In this document: piece by piece, positions 54,232-63,473 of the stretch | How positions within the stretch are numbered: the stretch's first letter is position 1 | Layout of the letters: each line of letters opens with the position of its first letter | NCBI GenBank assembly: GCA_016191225.1 | Contig: JACPPC010000018.1 | Coordinates: 101,827-165,826, forward strand | DNA from: Gemmatimonadota bacterium | Lineage (GTDB): Bacteria > Gemmatimonadota > Gemmatimonadetes > Gemmatimonadales > Gemmatimonadaceae | Length of the DNA: 64,000 bases | Direction: 5' to 3' | Position numbers and translations under genes: made by a program | The notes under the pieces: generated by a model | Seen by the model: the letters and a program-made list of their open reading frames with translations, nothing else | Databases searched by the model: none | What the model was told of the DNA's origin: nothing

Positions 54232-55104
54232 TTACGGTCTCCGGATGGGTCGAAAGGGCGCCATCGAGCGGCGGGCGTGGTGGTCGAGCTCCTGCATCAG
54301 GCGGCTGGCGATCGCGTCGATCGCGACGGCGGCCGTGGTTCCGGTGGCCGCCTCCACCAGCGGCTGCCCGGCGATCAGGGCCGCCTGCAGCCCGTCGTCG
54401 TGGGGCACGGCGCCGCCGAAGCTGACGGCGCGGGCGAGGAAGCGGCCGGCGGCGTGCTGCACCTGGTCGAACACGGTGCGGGCGTGCACGTCGTCGTGGC
54501 GGTTGACCACGAGGTCCACCGGGGCGCCGGGCCAGGTCGCGTCGATCGCCTTGAGCATCGCGTAGGCGCTGGCCACGGCTGCCGGCTCGGCCCCGGTCAC
54601 CGCGAGGCAGCGACGCAGGCCGGGCATCCCGGCGGCGATCACGCCGTCGAGCGAGGCACCGGCGTCGAGCACCACCACGTCGTAGTTGCGGTAGAGCTGC
54701 GCGACGCGGCGAAAGACGGCCCGGCGCTCGCCGGGAGCGAAGGGCGGGGCGCTGCCCCGCTCCGCGCCCTCCTTGCCGGGGCCGCCGGCAAGGAGGTCGA
54801 GCGGCCCCGCCACGGCGCCGACGGCGGCGTGCGGGTCACGCGTGCCGCCGCGCAGGGCGCCGAGCCCGACCTGGGGCGTGACGCCGAGGAGGTGGTGCAG
54901 CGCGCCCACCTCCTCGTTGCCGTCGACGAGCAGGGTGCGGCGTCCCTCGCCGGCGGCGGCGAGGGCGATCCCCGCGGCGATGAGCGAGGCGCCGCTGCCG
55001 CCGCGGGCACCGGCGACAAGGATCACGCGATCGTCGCTTGCCCGCCACGGCTCGGCGGTGCGCAGCCCGACGAAGGCGCGGAGCGATTCGGCCTGGCTGT
55101 TCAT
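54232..55104 (-). CDS. flhG: FlhG-like ParA/MinD-type protein with changed Walker A
   Basis: FlhG (FleN/YlxH) controls number and position of flagella. The 290-residue protein has the family order: Walker A region VILVAGARGGSGASLIAAGIALA (residues 27-49), a DGN/Walker A' segment, and VVVLDAG near residue 150. However, the motif is RGGSGAS instead of KGGxGK[ST], so both deviant Walker lysines are absent, and nucleotide binding may be impaired. It overlaps flhF (ATGA) as usual. Identity rests on position and fold. Confidence 0.85.
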   Translation of the reverse strand: MNSQAESLRAFVGLRTAEPWRASDDRVILVAGARGGSGASLIAAGIALAAAGEGRRTLLVDGNEEVGALHHLLGVTPQVGLGALRGGTRDPHAAVGAVAGPLDLLAGGPGKEGAERGSAPPFAPGERRAVFRRVAQLYRNYDVVVLDAGASLDGVIAAGMPGLRRCLAVTGAEPAAVASAYAMLKAIDATWPGAPVDLVVNRHDDVHARTVFDQVQHAAGRFLARAVSFGGAVPHDDGLQAALIAGQPLVEAATGTTAAVAIDAIASRLMQELDHHARRSMAPFRPIRRP

Positions 55105-55934
55105 GCGCTGGCCGCCTGTGCGGGCGCGATGCCCAGTGTGCCGAGCACCCGCGGGCCGGCGGCGCGCAGGTCGGCGGGAATCTCCTGGCCGTCGGTGATC
55201 CAGCGGGCCGGGAGGTCGAGCTCGCCGGCAATGCGGGCGACGATCGCGTCGCTCGGCACCTCGTCGAGCTTGGAGACGAGGGCGTGGGTCACGCCGAGGG
55301 GGCGGTAGAGGCTGCGAATCCCCTCCACGAGCTCGGGGCGCCAGCTCGCCGGCAGCACGAGGTGGGTCTCGTCGGCGCGCAGGGCGCGCAGCGCCTCGCG
55401 CCAGCCGGCGGTGTCGCCCCCCTGCCGCGGGCCGCGCCCGGGGGTGTCGACGAGGATCACGTCGCAGTGCGCGAGGCGGCGCAGGGCCCCGTCCACCTCG
55501 CCGGCGGCGTACACCGTCTCGAGGGGGAGCCCGGCGGCGTCGGCGTACGACTGCAGCTGCTCGAACGCGCCGGCGCGGTAGGTGTCGAGGGTGAGCAGCC
55601 CGGCCTTCCACTCGCCGAAGGCCTCGGGATGCACGGCGAGCTTGGCGGCGGTGGTGGTCTTGCCGGCGCCGGTGGGGCCGACGAGGGCGAGCACGAACGG
55701 CCGCATGCCGCCGCGCCGGTTGAAGCGCGGCACCCGCACGTTGGGAGCCTCGGGGGTGAGCAGGGCGCGAAAGCGCGCGATCTCGTGCGCCTCGGCCGCG
55801 ACGACCTCGATGACGGGTTGCTCGCCGTCGCGCACGACGCGCATGTGCGCGATCATCGCGTCGTCGCCAAGGGTGGCGCGGGCCTCGCCGCTCACGCTGG
55901 CGAGGTCGCGTCCGCGAAAGGTCCTAAGCCGCAT
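55101..55934 (-). CDS. flhF: Flagellar biosynthesis GTPase FlhF
   Basis: FlhF, an SRP-type GTPase, marks the site of flagellum assembly. The 277-residue protein has G1 GPTGAGKTTTAAKLA (residues 86-100), DTYRAGAFEQLQSYA, VDTPGRG and a C-terminal SKLDEVPSDA. The N-terminal B domain is short. The ATG at 55932-55934 overlaps the flhA 3' end by 11 bases. Partner FlhG follows. Confidence 0.94.
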   Translation of the reverse strand: MRLRTFRGRDLASVSGEARATLGDDAMIAHMRVVRDGEQPVIEVVAAEAHEIARFRALLTPEAPNVRVPRFNRRGGMRPFVLALVGPTGAGKTTTAAKLAVHPEAFGEWKAGLLTLDTYRAGAFEQLQSYADAAGLPLETVYAAGEVDGALRRLAHCDVILVDTPGRGPRQGGDTAGWREALRALRADETHLVLPASWRPELVEGIRSLYRPLGVTHALVSKLDEVPSDAIVARIAGELDLPARWITDGQEIPADLRAAGPRVLGTLGIAPAQAASA

Positions 55935-58008
55935 GTTTCATCTCCCAGGTGGCGACGTTGTTGAGGTTCACGAAGGCCGGCAGCTCGGCCAGCGAGACCA
56001 CCGGCAGGGCGGGGAGCACGGGCTCGACGAGCCGCCGCACGCCGATGCGCAGCGCGGGCGGGACGACGAGCGGCACCGGGCGCTGGTCGGCGCCGGCGGC
56101 GGTGATCGCCTGGAGCTCGCGCAGCAGGTTGGCGAGCGCGTCGGGGGTGAGGAGGGCCGTGCCCGGCGTCGCCGCGCGTGGCGAGAAGAGCCCCATCAGC
56201 GAGGCCTCGAGGCGCGGGCCGATCGTCACGCCGCGGATCGCGCCGCCGTCGTCCATCAGCGACCGTGCGATCACGTTGCCCAGCGCGCGGCGCACGTGCT
56301 CGGTGATCTGCTCGAGGTCCTTGACCTGGTCGGCGTGGTCGCCCAGCGCCTCGAGGATCGTGACGAGGTCGCGGATCGGCACCCGCTCGCGGAGCAGCTT
56401 CTGGAGCACGCGGTGCAGCGTGCCCAGCGGCACCTTGGCGGGAATCACTTCCTCCACCAGCGCGGGGTGCGTGGGCTTGATCGCCTCGATCATGGCCTGC
56501 ACATCCTGCCGGCCGAGGAGCTCGGCGGCGTTCGCCTTGACGGTCTCCATCAGGTGCGTGGCGACCATCGTGCTCGGGTCGACGACCATGTAGCCGAGCG
56601 CCGAGGCCTCGGTGCGGCGGGCGGGCGTGATCCAGCGGGCCGGCATGCCGAAGCTGGGGTCGGTCGCGTCGAGGCCGTCGATCGGCTGCAGCACGCCGCC
56701 CATGTCGAGGGCGAGCAGCATGCGCGGCATGACCTCGGCGCGGGCGATCTCCGAGCCGCGCAGCTTGATCACGTACTCGTTGGCCGGGAGCCGCACGTCG
56801 TCGCGAATGCGCACGGCGGGCACGAGGATGCCGAGCTCCACCGCCGCCTGCTTGCGCAGCAGCCCGATGCGCTCGAGCAGGTCGCCGCCGAGCGTCTCGT
56901 CGACGAGGGGCACGAGGGCGTAGCCCACGTCGACCTCGATCGGGTCGAGCTGGAGGAGGTCCGACATCGGGCTGGTGACGGGGGCGGCCGGCGTCTCCAC
57001 CGGGCCGCTGGCGATCGCGGTCGCCCTCGCCTCGCGGGCCAGGCGGCCGGCCGAGGCGCGCCCCGCCACGCCGAGCAGGGCGGCGAGGCTGATGAACGGC
57101 AGCGCGGGGAGCCCGGGCACGATCGCGAAGACGGCGAGCACGCCGGCGGCGAGGTAGATCGCCCGGGGCTGCGCGCCCAGCTGGTTGGCGACCACGGCGC
57201 CGATGCGCGAGCCCCCCGCCGACTGCGTGACCATCAGGCCGGCGGCGGTCGACACGATCAGCGCCGGGACCTGCGCCACGAGGCCGTCGCCGACGGTGAG
57301 CAGGGTGTAGGTGGAGGCGGCCTGCGACAGCTCCATGCCGCGCTGCATGGTGCCGATCACGATGCCGCCCACGATGTTGATGCCGGTGATCAGGAGGCCG
57401 GCGATCGCGTCGCCCTTCACGAACTTGCTGGCGCCGTCCATCGCGCCGTAGAAGTCGGCCTGCTGCGCGATCACGGCGCGGCGCTGGCGGGCGGTGCCCT
57501 CGTCGATCAGGCCGGCGCCGAGGTCGGCGTCGATCGCCATCTGCTTGCCGGGCATCGCGTCGAGGGTGAAGCGGGCGGCCACCTCGGCCACGCGACCGGC
57601 GCCCTTGGTGATGACGATGAAGTTGATGCCGACGAGGATCAGGAAGAGCACCACGCCGACCACGTAGTTGCCCCCGATCACGAACTGGCCGAAGGCCTGG
57701 ATCACCGCGCCGGCGTGCCCCTCCGAGAGGATGAGGCGCGTGGAGGCGACGTTGAGCGCGAGGCGGAACAGGGTGAGGAGGAGCAGCAGCGCCGGGAACG
57801 AGCTCAGCTCGAGCGGGTCGGTGGTCTGCAGCGCCACGAGCAGCACCACGAGCGACAGCCCGATCGAGGTGGCGAGGAAGAGGTCGAGGAGGACCGGCGG
57901 CAGCGGCACGATGAGCAGGCCGATGACGAACACCACCGCGACGGCGATGCCGATCTCGGGGATGCGCCCGGTCCTGGCACCGGGGACGGGGAGGACGGCG
58001 GCGGTCAT
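55924..58008 (-). CDS. flhA: Flagellar export gate protein FlhA
   Basis: FlhA is the main inner-membrane export gate component. The 694-residue protein has eight N-terminal helices (residues about 15-330), the FHIPEP-like segment (FALNVASTRLILSEGHAG, then GTARQRRAVIAQQADFYGAMDGASKFVKGDAIAG), and a large cytoplasmic domain ending in VVSLAELPAFVNLNNVATWEM. ATG overlaps flhB (ATGA). Confidence 0.97.
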   Translation of the reverse strand: MTAAVLPVPGARTGRIPEIGIAVAVVFVIGLLIVPLPPVLLDLFLATSIGLSLVVLLVALQTTDPLELSSFPALLLLLTLFRLALNVASTRLILSEGHAGAVIQAFGQFVIGGNYVVGVVLFLILVGINFIVITKGAGRVAEVAARFTLDAMPGKQMAIDADLGAGLIDEGTARQRRAVIAQQADFYGAMDGASKFVKGDAIAGLLITGINIVGGIVIGTMQRGMELSQAASTYTLLTVGDGLVAQVPALIVSTAAGLMVTQSAGGSRIGAVVANQLGAQPRAIYLAAGVLAVFAIVPGLPALPFISLAALLGVAGRASAGRLAREARATAIASGPVETPAAPVTSPMSDLLQLDPIEVDVGYALVPLVDETLGGDLLERIGLLRKQAAVELGILVPAVRIRDDVRLPANEYVIKLRGSEIARAEVMPRMLLALDMGGVLQPIDGLDATDPSFGMPARWITPARRTEASALGYMVVDPSTMVATHLMETVKANAAELLGRQDVQAMIEAIKPTHPALVEEVIPAKVPLGTLHRVLQKLLRERVPIRDLVTILEALGDHADQVKDLEQITEHVRRALGNVIARSLMDDGGAIRGVTIGPRLEASLMGLFSPRAATPGTALLTPDALANLLRELQAITAAGADQRPVPLVVPPALRIGVRRLVEPVLPALPVVSLAELPAFVNLNNVATWEMKHAA

Positions 58009-59129
58009 TCGGCGGCTCCGGCGAGGGCGCGCGAGGGGAGGGCCCGCGAGGCGGGAACCGCGCGGCCGTGCCGCGCCCGCTGGCGAATCACGAAGGCGAG
58101 CACTTCGGCCACCGCCGCGTACAGCTCGGCGGGGATCATCAGGCCCACGCGCGCCGACTTGAGCAGCGCCCGGGCGAGGGGCTTGTTCTGGATCACCGGC
58201 ACGCCGCTCGCGAGGGCGATCGCCTTGATCCGCTCGGCGATCTTGCGCTCGCCCATGGCGAGCACCACCGGCGCGGGCGCCTTGACCGGGTCGTACTGCA
58301 GCGCGATCGCGATGTGGGTCGGGTTCACCAGCACCAGGTCGGCGCGCGGCACGTCCTTGAACATCTGGCGGCGAATGCGGGCCCGGGCCAGGGAGCGCAT
58401 GCGCCCCCGCAGCGTGGGGTCGCCGTCGCTCTGCTTCGCCTCCTGCTTGAGCTCCTCCTTGGTCATGCGCAGGTTCCGCTCGTACTGCCACTTCTGCCAG
58501 CCCCAGTCGGCGGCGGCGAGCACGGTGTAGGCGACGCCGGCCGTGGTGAGCAGCGAGACGGTGAGGCGGCGCAGCGTGTCGAGCAGGGTGGCCGGGTCGC
58601 GGCTGGCGAGCTCCATCAGCTCGGGCCAGGCCGTTCCCAGCATGTGCCACACCGCCCAGCCCACCAACAGCACCTTGACGAGCGCCTTGAGCAGCTCGGC
58701 GATCGACTGCGTGCCGAGCATCCGCTTCGCGTTGTCGAGCGGGTTGACGCGCTTCCAGTCGGGGGCGATCGGCTTGAGGGCGAGCACGCCCTGGCCCTGC
58801 AGCACGCCCACGGCGAGGGTGCAGACTGCGGTGCCGGCGGCGAGCAGGGCGGCGATGAACAGCCCCCCCATGCCCGTGGTGCGCAGGAGCGCGATCGCCC
58901 CTTCGGTGCCGCCATGCGTGGTGCCCACGGCCCGCAGGCCGCCGGCGAACAGTTCCACGACGCGACTCGCCAGCGCCGGCCCGACCATGTTCACCGTGGC
59001 GGCGCTGCCGAACAGGAGCGCCGCCGTCGTCAGCTCGTTGGAGCGCACCACCCGCCCCTCGTCGATCGCCTGCTGGCGCCGTCGATGGCTGGGTTCCTCG
59101 GTGCGTTCGAGGTCGGAGTCTTCGGCCAT
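58005..59129 (-). CDS. flhB: Flagellar export switch protein FlhB
   Basis: FlhB switches export from rod/hook to filament substrates through self-cleavage. The 374-residue protein has N-terminal SDLERTEEPSHRRRQQAIDEGRV, four membrane helices and the cleavage motif NPTH at residues 269-272, in VLVNPTHIAIALQYDP. The C-terminal tail beyond residue 350 is Arg/Ala-rich. It lies 18 bases after fliR and overlaps flhA. Confidence 0.96.
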   Translation of the reverse strand: MAEDSDLERTEEPSHRRRQQAIDEGRVVRSNELTTAALLFGSAATVNMVGPALASRVVELFAGGLRAVGTTHGGTEGAIALLRTTGMGGLFIAALLAAGTAVCTLAVGVLQGQGVLALKPIAPDWKRVNPLDNAKRMLGTQSIAELLKALVKVLLVGWAVWHMLGTAWPELMELASRDPATLLDTLRRLTVSLLTTAGVAYTVLAAADWGWQKWQYERNLRMTKEELKQEAKQSDGDPTLRGRMRSLARARIRRQMFKDVPRADLVLVNPTHIAIALQYDPVKAPAPVVLAMGERKIAERIKAIALASGVPVIQNKPLARALLKSARVGLMIPAELYAAVAEVLAFVIRQRARHGRAVPASRALPSRALAGAAE

Positions 59130-59147
59130 GGTCGTGGGTCCGTGGGC

Positions 59148-59951
59148 CTAGCGCGGCACGGCGGTGAGGGCGGCGGCGGCCTGCTGCACGGTGGCGGCGT
59201 AGGCGCCGCTCCAGCCGGTGAACCAGCGGGCGATCGCGGGAAGCGACGCCAGCAGCGTGCCGAGCCCGAGCGCGATCTGCACCGGGAACGACACCGAGAG
59301 GATGTTCAGCTGCGGGGCGGCGCGGCCGAGGATCGCCATCGCCACGTACGACACCATCACCACGGCGATCACCGGCGCGGCGAACCGCACGCCGAGCGCG
59401 AACAGCTGGCCGGCGCTCATCACCATCGCCCAGACGCCCCCCTCGGCCCACAGCGGCGTGCCCACCGGCACGGCCACGGTGCTGTCGGCCAGCGCGCCGA
59501 GCATCACCGTGTGCAGGTTGAGGGTGAGCAGCAGCGTGACCGCGAACAGGCGCATGAAGGTGCCGAGGATCGCCACCTGCGTGTTGTCGAGGGGATCGAG
59601 GATCGCGGCGCCGCTGAGGCCGATCTGCATCGACATCACGTCGCCGGCGGTCTCGGCGGCGCCGACGATCAGCGCCGCGCCCAGTCCCATGGCGAGGCCC
59701 ACCAGCGTCTCGCCGAGGAGGGCCGCGGGGGTGATCGCCGGCACGAGGTGCGCGGCCGCGGCCGCCGCCAGCGCCGCCGGCTGCAGCAGCGCGGTGAGGA
59801 GCACGATCAGTCCCACGCGCGCGAGGCGAGGCACCACGGTCGACGAGAAGACCGGCGCGAGGAGCACCAGCCCGCCCACGCGCGTGCCGAACAGCACGAG
59901 CATCTCCGGCGAGCCGGCGGCGAGCGGGTCGAACGGGGCGACGGGCGTCAC
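59148..59951 (-). CDS. fliR: Flagellar export protein FliR
   Basis: FliR is an export-gate membrane protein. The 267-residue product has six helices: residues about 15-35, 50-75, 85-110 and so on, with LLGETLVGLAMGLGAALIVGAAETAGDVMSMQIGL and LGRAAPQLNILSVSFPVQIALGL as signatures. GTG start overlaps the fliQ stop (GTGA); upstream in-frame sequence is across fliQ. Confidence 0.95.
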   Translation of the reverse strand: MTPVAPFDPLAAGSPEMLVLFGTRVGGLVLLAPVFSSTVVPRLARVGLIVLLTALLQPAALAAAAAAHLVPAITPAALLGETLVGLAMGLGAALIVGAAETAGDVMSMQIGLSGAAILDPLDNTQVAILGTFMRLFAVTLLLTLNLHTVMLGALADSTVAVPVGTPLWAEGGVWAMVMSAGQLFALGVRFAAPVIAVVMVSYVAMAILGRAAPQLNILSVSFPVQIALGLGTLLASLPAIARWFTGWSGAYAATVQQAAAALTAVPR

Positions 59952-60217
59952 GAGGCGAGCCCCGGGATCGTGCGGAAGATCTCGGTCGTGTAGCGGACGG
60001 CCATCTGCACCATCCACGGCAGGCCGACGAGGAAGACCAGCGCGACGGCCACGAGCTTCGGCACGAACGCGAGGGTCTGCTCCTGCACCTGCGTGACCGC
60101 CTGGGCGAGGCTCACGATCAGCCCGACCACGAGGGCCACGAGCAGCAGGGGCCCGCCGAGCATGACGGCCATCATCAGCGCGCGGCGCGCGAGGTCGACG
60201 ACGACGAGGTCGGACAT
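59948..60217 (-). CDS. fliQ: Flagellar export protein FliQ
   Basis: An 89-residue two-helix gate subunit (LARRALMMAVMLGGPLLLVALVVGLIVSLAQAVTQVQEQTLAFVPK, then LVAVALVFLVGLPWMVQ). The ATG at 60215-60217 starts SDLVVVDLARRAL; an upstream ATG is in the fliP terminus. Overlaps fliR. Confidence 0.95.
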   Translation of the reverse strand: MSDLVVVDLARRALMMAVMLGGPLLLVALVVGLIVSLAQAVTQVQEQTLAFVPKLVAVALVFLVGLPWMVQMAVRYTTEIFRTIPGLAS

Positions 60218-60230
60218 CAGCGGCGCCCCA

Positions 60231-61565
60231 TCAGCGGAAGCTCTGGACAAGGCCCTGGATCACCAGTGTCCACCCGTCGACAAGCACGAACAGGAGGAGC
60301 TTGAACGGGAGCGACACCATCGCCGGGGGCAGCATCAGCATGCCCATCGACATCAGCACCGACGCCACCACCACGTCGATCACGATGAACGGCAGGAAGA
60401 GGGCGAACCCGATCTGGAAGGCGGTGCGCAACTCGCTCGTCACGAACGCGGAGGTCAGCACCACCAGCGGCACTTCCTCGGCCCGGGCGACCGGCTCGAG
60501 GCGGCTCATCGACATGAAGCTCGACAGGTCGGAGGGCCGCACCTGGTGCAGCATGAAGCTGCGAAAGGGCTTCACCCCCTCCGAGAGCATCTGGGCCTGC
60601 GCCATCCTGCCGTCCATCCACGGGCCGAGGGCGACCCGGTGCGCCTCGGAGATCGTGGGCGCCATCACGAAGCCGGTGAGCAGGATCGCGAGGCCGGCCA
60701 CGAGCTGCGTGGGCGGCGCGCTCTGGGCCCCGATCGCCTGCCGCAGGAAGTGCAGCACGATCAGGATCCGCGTGAAGCCGGTCATCATGAGCACGAGCAT
60801 GGGAAGCATCGTCAGCAGCCCCATCATCACCACGATGCCGACGGTGCCGCTCAGGCGAAGCCCGCCGTCCTTCGCCTCGCCCACCGAGAGGTCGAGCCTC
60901 GGCGTGAGCGCGGGGAGGACGCTGTCGATGCGCGCCACCGCGGGGAGCCCGGTGGCGGCGGCCCTCGCCGCGACCGGCTTCGCGACGGCCTTGGCGGCCG
61001 CGGGCCCGGCGCCGGGCTTCGCGTTCGGCGCACCTGGCGTCGCCTTGGCGGCGTCCTTCGGCGCGACCTTCGGCGCGTCCTTCGCTGCGGGCCTGGCCGC
61101 CATCCGGCTTGCCGGCGCGGGGGCCGAGGCGCCCGCGGCGGGGGCCTGGGCACGCAGCAACGTGGCGCCGAGGGCCGCGAACAGTGCGACCCGGGCCACC
61201 GACTGCGCCATGCGCACCAGCTCGCCGGTGAGGGCGGCGCCGAACGTCGGGCGGCCCGTCGCGCTCGCGCCGGGACGCGGCGCCGCCGGCGCTGGCGGCG
61301 CCTCTTCCAGCGACGGGTCGACCTCGAGGAGCGCGCGCACGCCGCCGTCGCCCACCGAGACGGCGACCGTCTGGCTCCCGATTCGCACGATCGCGATGCC
61401 CTGCCGCGGCCCGACGGCGATGCGCTGCACCACCTCGAGCGGGAGCGAGCCCTTGCCCGTGCCGCCGGCCGGCGCGAAGCGCCTGAGCCAGCGGAGGGCG
61501 AAGACGAGCAGCCCGAGCACGAGCCCGAGCATGCCCAGCACGCCAATGAAGGACGCGATCGTCAT
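60231..61565 (-). CDS. fliP: FliO-FliP in one continuous frame
   Basis: A 444-codon frame holds two usual proteins. Residues 1-90 read as FliO: a membrane helix (FIGVLGMLGLVLGLLVFALRWL) and the beta part LPLEVVQRIAVGPRQGIAIVRIG. Residues about 220-444 are FliP, the core export gate protein: IVVMMGLLTMLPMLVLMMTGFTRILIVLHFLRQAIG and a C-terminal LPFIVIDVVVASVLMSMGMLMLPPAMVSLPFKLLLFVLVDGW. Between them, Met119 (61211) begins a new signal peptide (MAQSVARVALFAALGATLLR) and a Lys/Ala/Pro-rich linker. So it is either a fusion or FliP translated from an internal start at 61211. FliP alone would be 326 residues. Confidence 0.9.
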   Translation of the reverse strand: MTIASFIGVLGMLGLVLGLLVFALRWLRRFAPAGGTGKGSLPLEVVQRIAVGPRQGIAIVRIGSQTVAVSVGDGGVRALLEVDPSLEEAPPAPAAPRPGASATGRPTFGAALTGELVRMAQSVARVALFAALGATLLRAQAPAAGASAPAPASRMAARPAAKDAPKVAPKDAAKATPGAPNAKPGAGPAAAKAVAKPVAARAAATGLPAVARIDSVLPALTPRLDLSVGEAKDGGLRLSGTVGIVVMMGLLTMLPMLVLMMTGFTRILIVLHFLRQAIGAQSAPPTQLVAGLAILLTGFVMAPTISEAHRVALGPWMDGRMAQAQMLSEGVKPFRSFMLHQVRPSDLSSFMSMSRLEPVARAEEVPLVVLTSAFVTSELRTAFQIGFALFLPFIVIDVVVASVLMSMGMLMLPPAMVSLPFKLLLFVLVDGWTLVIQGLVQSFR

Positions 61566-61587
61566 GGGACCGGCGGTGCGGGCCGTG

Positions 61588-61920
61588 TCAGGACAGGTCG
61601 CCCGCCGCCACGGGGGCGACGATGCGGGTGATGCGGATGCCGAAGTGCTCGCCGATCACGACCACCTCGCCCTCGGCGAACCGGCGCTCGCCGACCATCA
61701 CGTCGATCGGCTCGCCGCGCAGGCGGTCGAGCTGGATCACCGAGCCGCGGCCCAGGCGCAGGATGTCCTGCACCGTCATGCGGGTGCGCCCGAGCTCGAT
61801 CGACACGCTCATGGAGAGGTCGAGGAGCATCGACAGGGGCACCTCGCTTTGGGGGGCGCCATTCGGGCTCAGCTCGGCGAAGTCGGGGGTCGCCGCGTCG
61901 GCAACGGTGATGTCGGTCAT
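61588..61920 (-). CDS. fliN: Flagellar C-ring protein FliN
   Basis: FliN completes the switch C ring. The 110-residue SpoA-domain protein has LDLSMSVSIELGRTRMTVQDILRLGRGSVIQLDRLRGEPIDVMVGERRFAEGEVVVIGE. Its N-terminal 25 residues are poorly conserved. 5 bases downstream of fliM. Confidence 0.95.
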   Translation of the reverse strand: MTDITVADAATPDFAELSPNGAPQSEVPLSMLLDLSMSVSIELGRTRMTVQDILRLGRGSVIQLDRLRGEPIDVMVGERRFAEGEVVVIGEHFGIRITRIVAPVAAGDLS

Positions 61921-61925
61921 GGGTG

Positions 61926-62852
61926 TCAGGGTTTGGGAGAGAGGTCGGTGATGCGCACGGCGAGCTTGGAACCCACCCGGCCCGGGGCGCCGACGTAGCG
62001 CTCCTTGTCGGCGAGGGACACGTGCAGCGGGGCGGTGGTCGGCACGCCGGTGGAGAGCACGCTCCCCACACCGAGTTGCATCAGCTGCCGCAGGGGCACC
62101 TCGAAGGCGGGAAGGCGCGCCGCGACCTCGACGAGGGTGGCGCGAAGCGCCTTCTCGGCGAGCTCGCGCTTGGCCTGGCGCTCGAGGTCGGTGCCGGCGG
62201 CGAGGACCACCCGCTGCTGCTCGCGCGAGGCGAGGAAGCGGTCGAGCACGATCGCCGGGAGGCAGAGCGTGATGCTCGACATGCGGGGGCCGGCGGCGAC
62301 GGCGATCCTGGCCACCAGCACGGGCTCCTCACGCGTGGCGATGCGCACCATCTCCGGCATCGACTCGAAGCTCTTGAGCGCCAGATCGAGCGGGACATGC
62401 TCCTTCCACGTCTCGGCGAGCAGGGTGAGCAGCCGCTCGACGAGGATGCGCACCGTGAGCCGCTCGATCGGCGACAGGGCGCGCTCCATGCTCGAGGGGG
62501 CGCCGGCGCCGCCGAAGAACCGGTCCACGAGCAGGTACGCGAAGTCGTGGCCGACGTCGACCACCCCCTGCTGCCCACCCGTGTTCAGGATCTCGAAGGC
62601 GTAGGCGGCGCAGGGGAGCGGGAGCTGCTGCGCGAACTCGCCGAACGAGCAGACGTCGACGCGGGTGAGGCCCAGCTCGACCTGGCCGCGGAGGCGGCCG
62701 ACCAGCCATTGCTCGAGCGAGCGCACGAGCCGCTCGTACATCGCCTCGAGGGTGCGCTGGCGATCGCGCGAGAGGTGATGCGGGCGGCGGAAGTCGTACA
62801 GCTCCGCCGTGGCCGGCGTGAGCGCGGGGGGAGCGAAGGCGGGGGCGGTCAT
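61926..62852 (-). CDS. fliM: Flagellar switch protein FliM
   Basis: FliM binds CheY-P and sets rotation direction. The 308-residue protein has the middle domain with LLVDRFFGGAGAP and the GGxG loop, and a C-terminal SpoA domain ending YVGAPGRVGSKLAVRITDL. The N-terminal CheY-binding peptide (LSQxEIDALL) is not visible; the protein starts with MTAPAFAPPALTPATAELYDFRRP, so switching may use another contact. 12 bases after fliL. Confidence 0.93.
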   Translation of the reverse strand: MTAPAFAPPALTPATAELYDFRRPHHLSRDRQRTLEAMYERLVRSLEQWLVGRLRGQVELGLTRVDVCSFGEFAQQLPLPCAAYAFEILNTGGQQGVVDVGHDFAYLLVDRFFGGAGAPSSMERALSPIERLTVRILVERLLTLLAETWKEHVPLDLALKSFESMPEMVRIATREEPVLVARIAVAAGPRMSSITLCLPAIVLDRFLASREQQRVVLAAGTDLERQAKRELAEKALRATLVEVAARLPAFEVPLRQLMQLGVGSVLSTGVPTTAPLHVSLADKERYVGAPGRVGSKLAVRITDLSPKP

Positions 62853-62864
62853 CGGTCGCGCGCC

Positions 62865-63422
62865 CTACTGGATGACGAACTGCGAGAAGTACACGCCGAC
62901 GACGACGTTCCGGCCGGCGAACATCCCCTCGATCACGGCACGGATCTCCCTCTTGAACTTCTCCCGGTTGCCGATGTCCACGAGCTCCTCGACCTGCTTC
63001 GTGCCGAGGATGCGGAGGATCGCGTCGCGGGCCTCGGCGTCGCGCTGCGCCAGCGCGTCCTTGGTGACGGCGTCCTTGAGGCGCAGGTTGAGCGATGCCA
63101 GCAGGAAGCGCCCGCCCCCCGAGTTGGCGGGGTTCAGCACGAGGTTGTCTATCAGGTAGGAGTTGACCTCGCCCTTGGCCTCGGCCTTGGCCTCCCCCTC
63201 CGGCTTGGCTTCGCCCTCGGCCGCGGCGCTGTCGGCCTCGGCGGCGGGGGGCGCCGTGAACTTCTTCGCGAGCACGGGGCCGGCGCCGAGCGCGCCGACG
63301 GCGCCGCCAGCGGCAATGCCGACGACGACAAGGCCCACGATCACTGGCAGCTTGCCCCTGGCGGGAGCGGCGGCGGGCGCGGCGGGCGCTTCGGCCTCGG
63401 CTGGCGTCTGTTCGTCGGGCAT
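62865..63422 (-). CDS. fliL: Flagellar basal-body protein FliL
   Basis: FliL strengthens the stator-rotor contact. The 185-residue protein has one N-terminal membrane helix (VIVGLVVVGIAAGGAVGALGAG, residues about 26-47), an Ala/Glu/Lys-rich linker, and the C-terminal domain with IDNLVLNPANSGGGRFLLASLNLRL and KFKREIRAVIEGMF. ATG at 63420-63422, 40 bases below the sigma-54-predicted start. It heads the long fli operon. Confidence 0.94.
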   Translation of the reverse strand: MPDEQTPAEAEAPAAPAAAPARGKLPVIVGLVVVGIAAGGAVGALGAGPVLAKKFTAPPAAEADSAAAEGEAKPEGEAKAEAKGEVNSYLIDNLVLNPANSGGGRFLLASLNLRLKDAVTKDALAQRDAEARDAILRILGTKQVEELVDIGNREKFKREIRAVIEGMFAGRNVVVGVYFSQFVIQ

Positions 63423-63473
63423 GTCGCAGGGGCAAGAGGGAGAATGCGAGTGTCGCGTCTCGCACCCCCTTAA

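Noticed and set aside
55582..58530. 982-codon open frame antisense to flhA
   Set aside because: His/Glu/Arg-rich shadow of a conserved gene, no domain visible.
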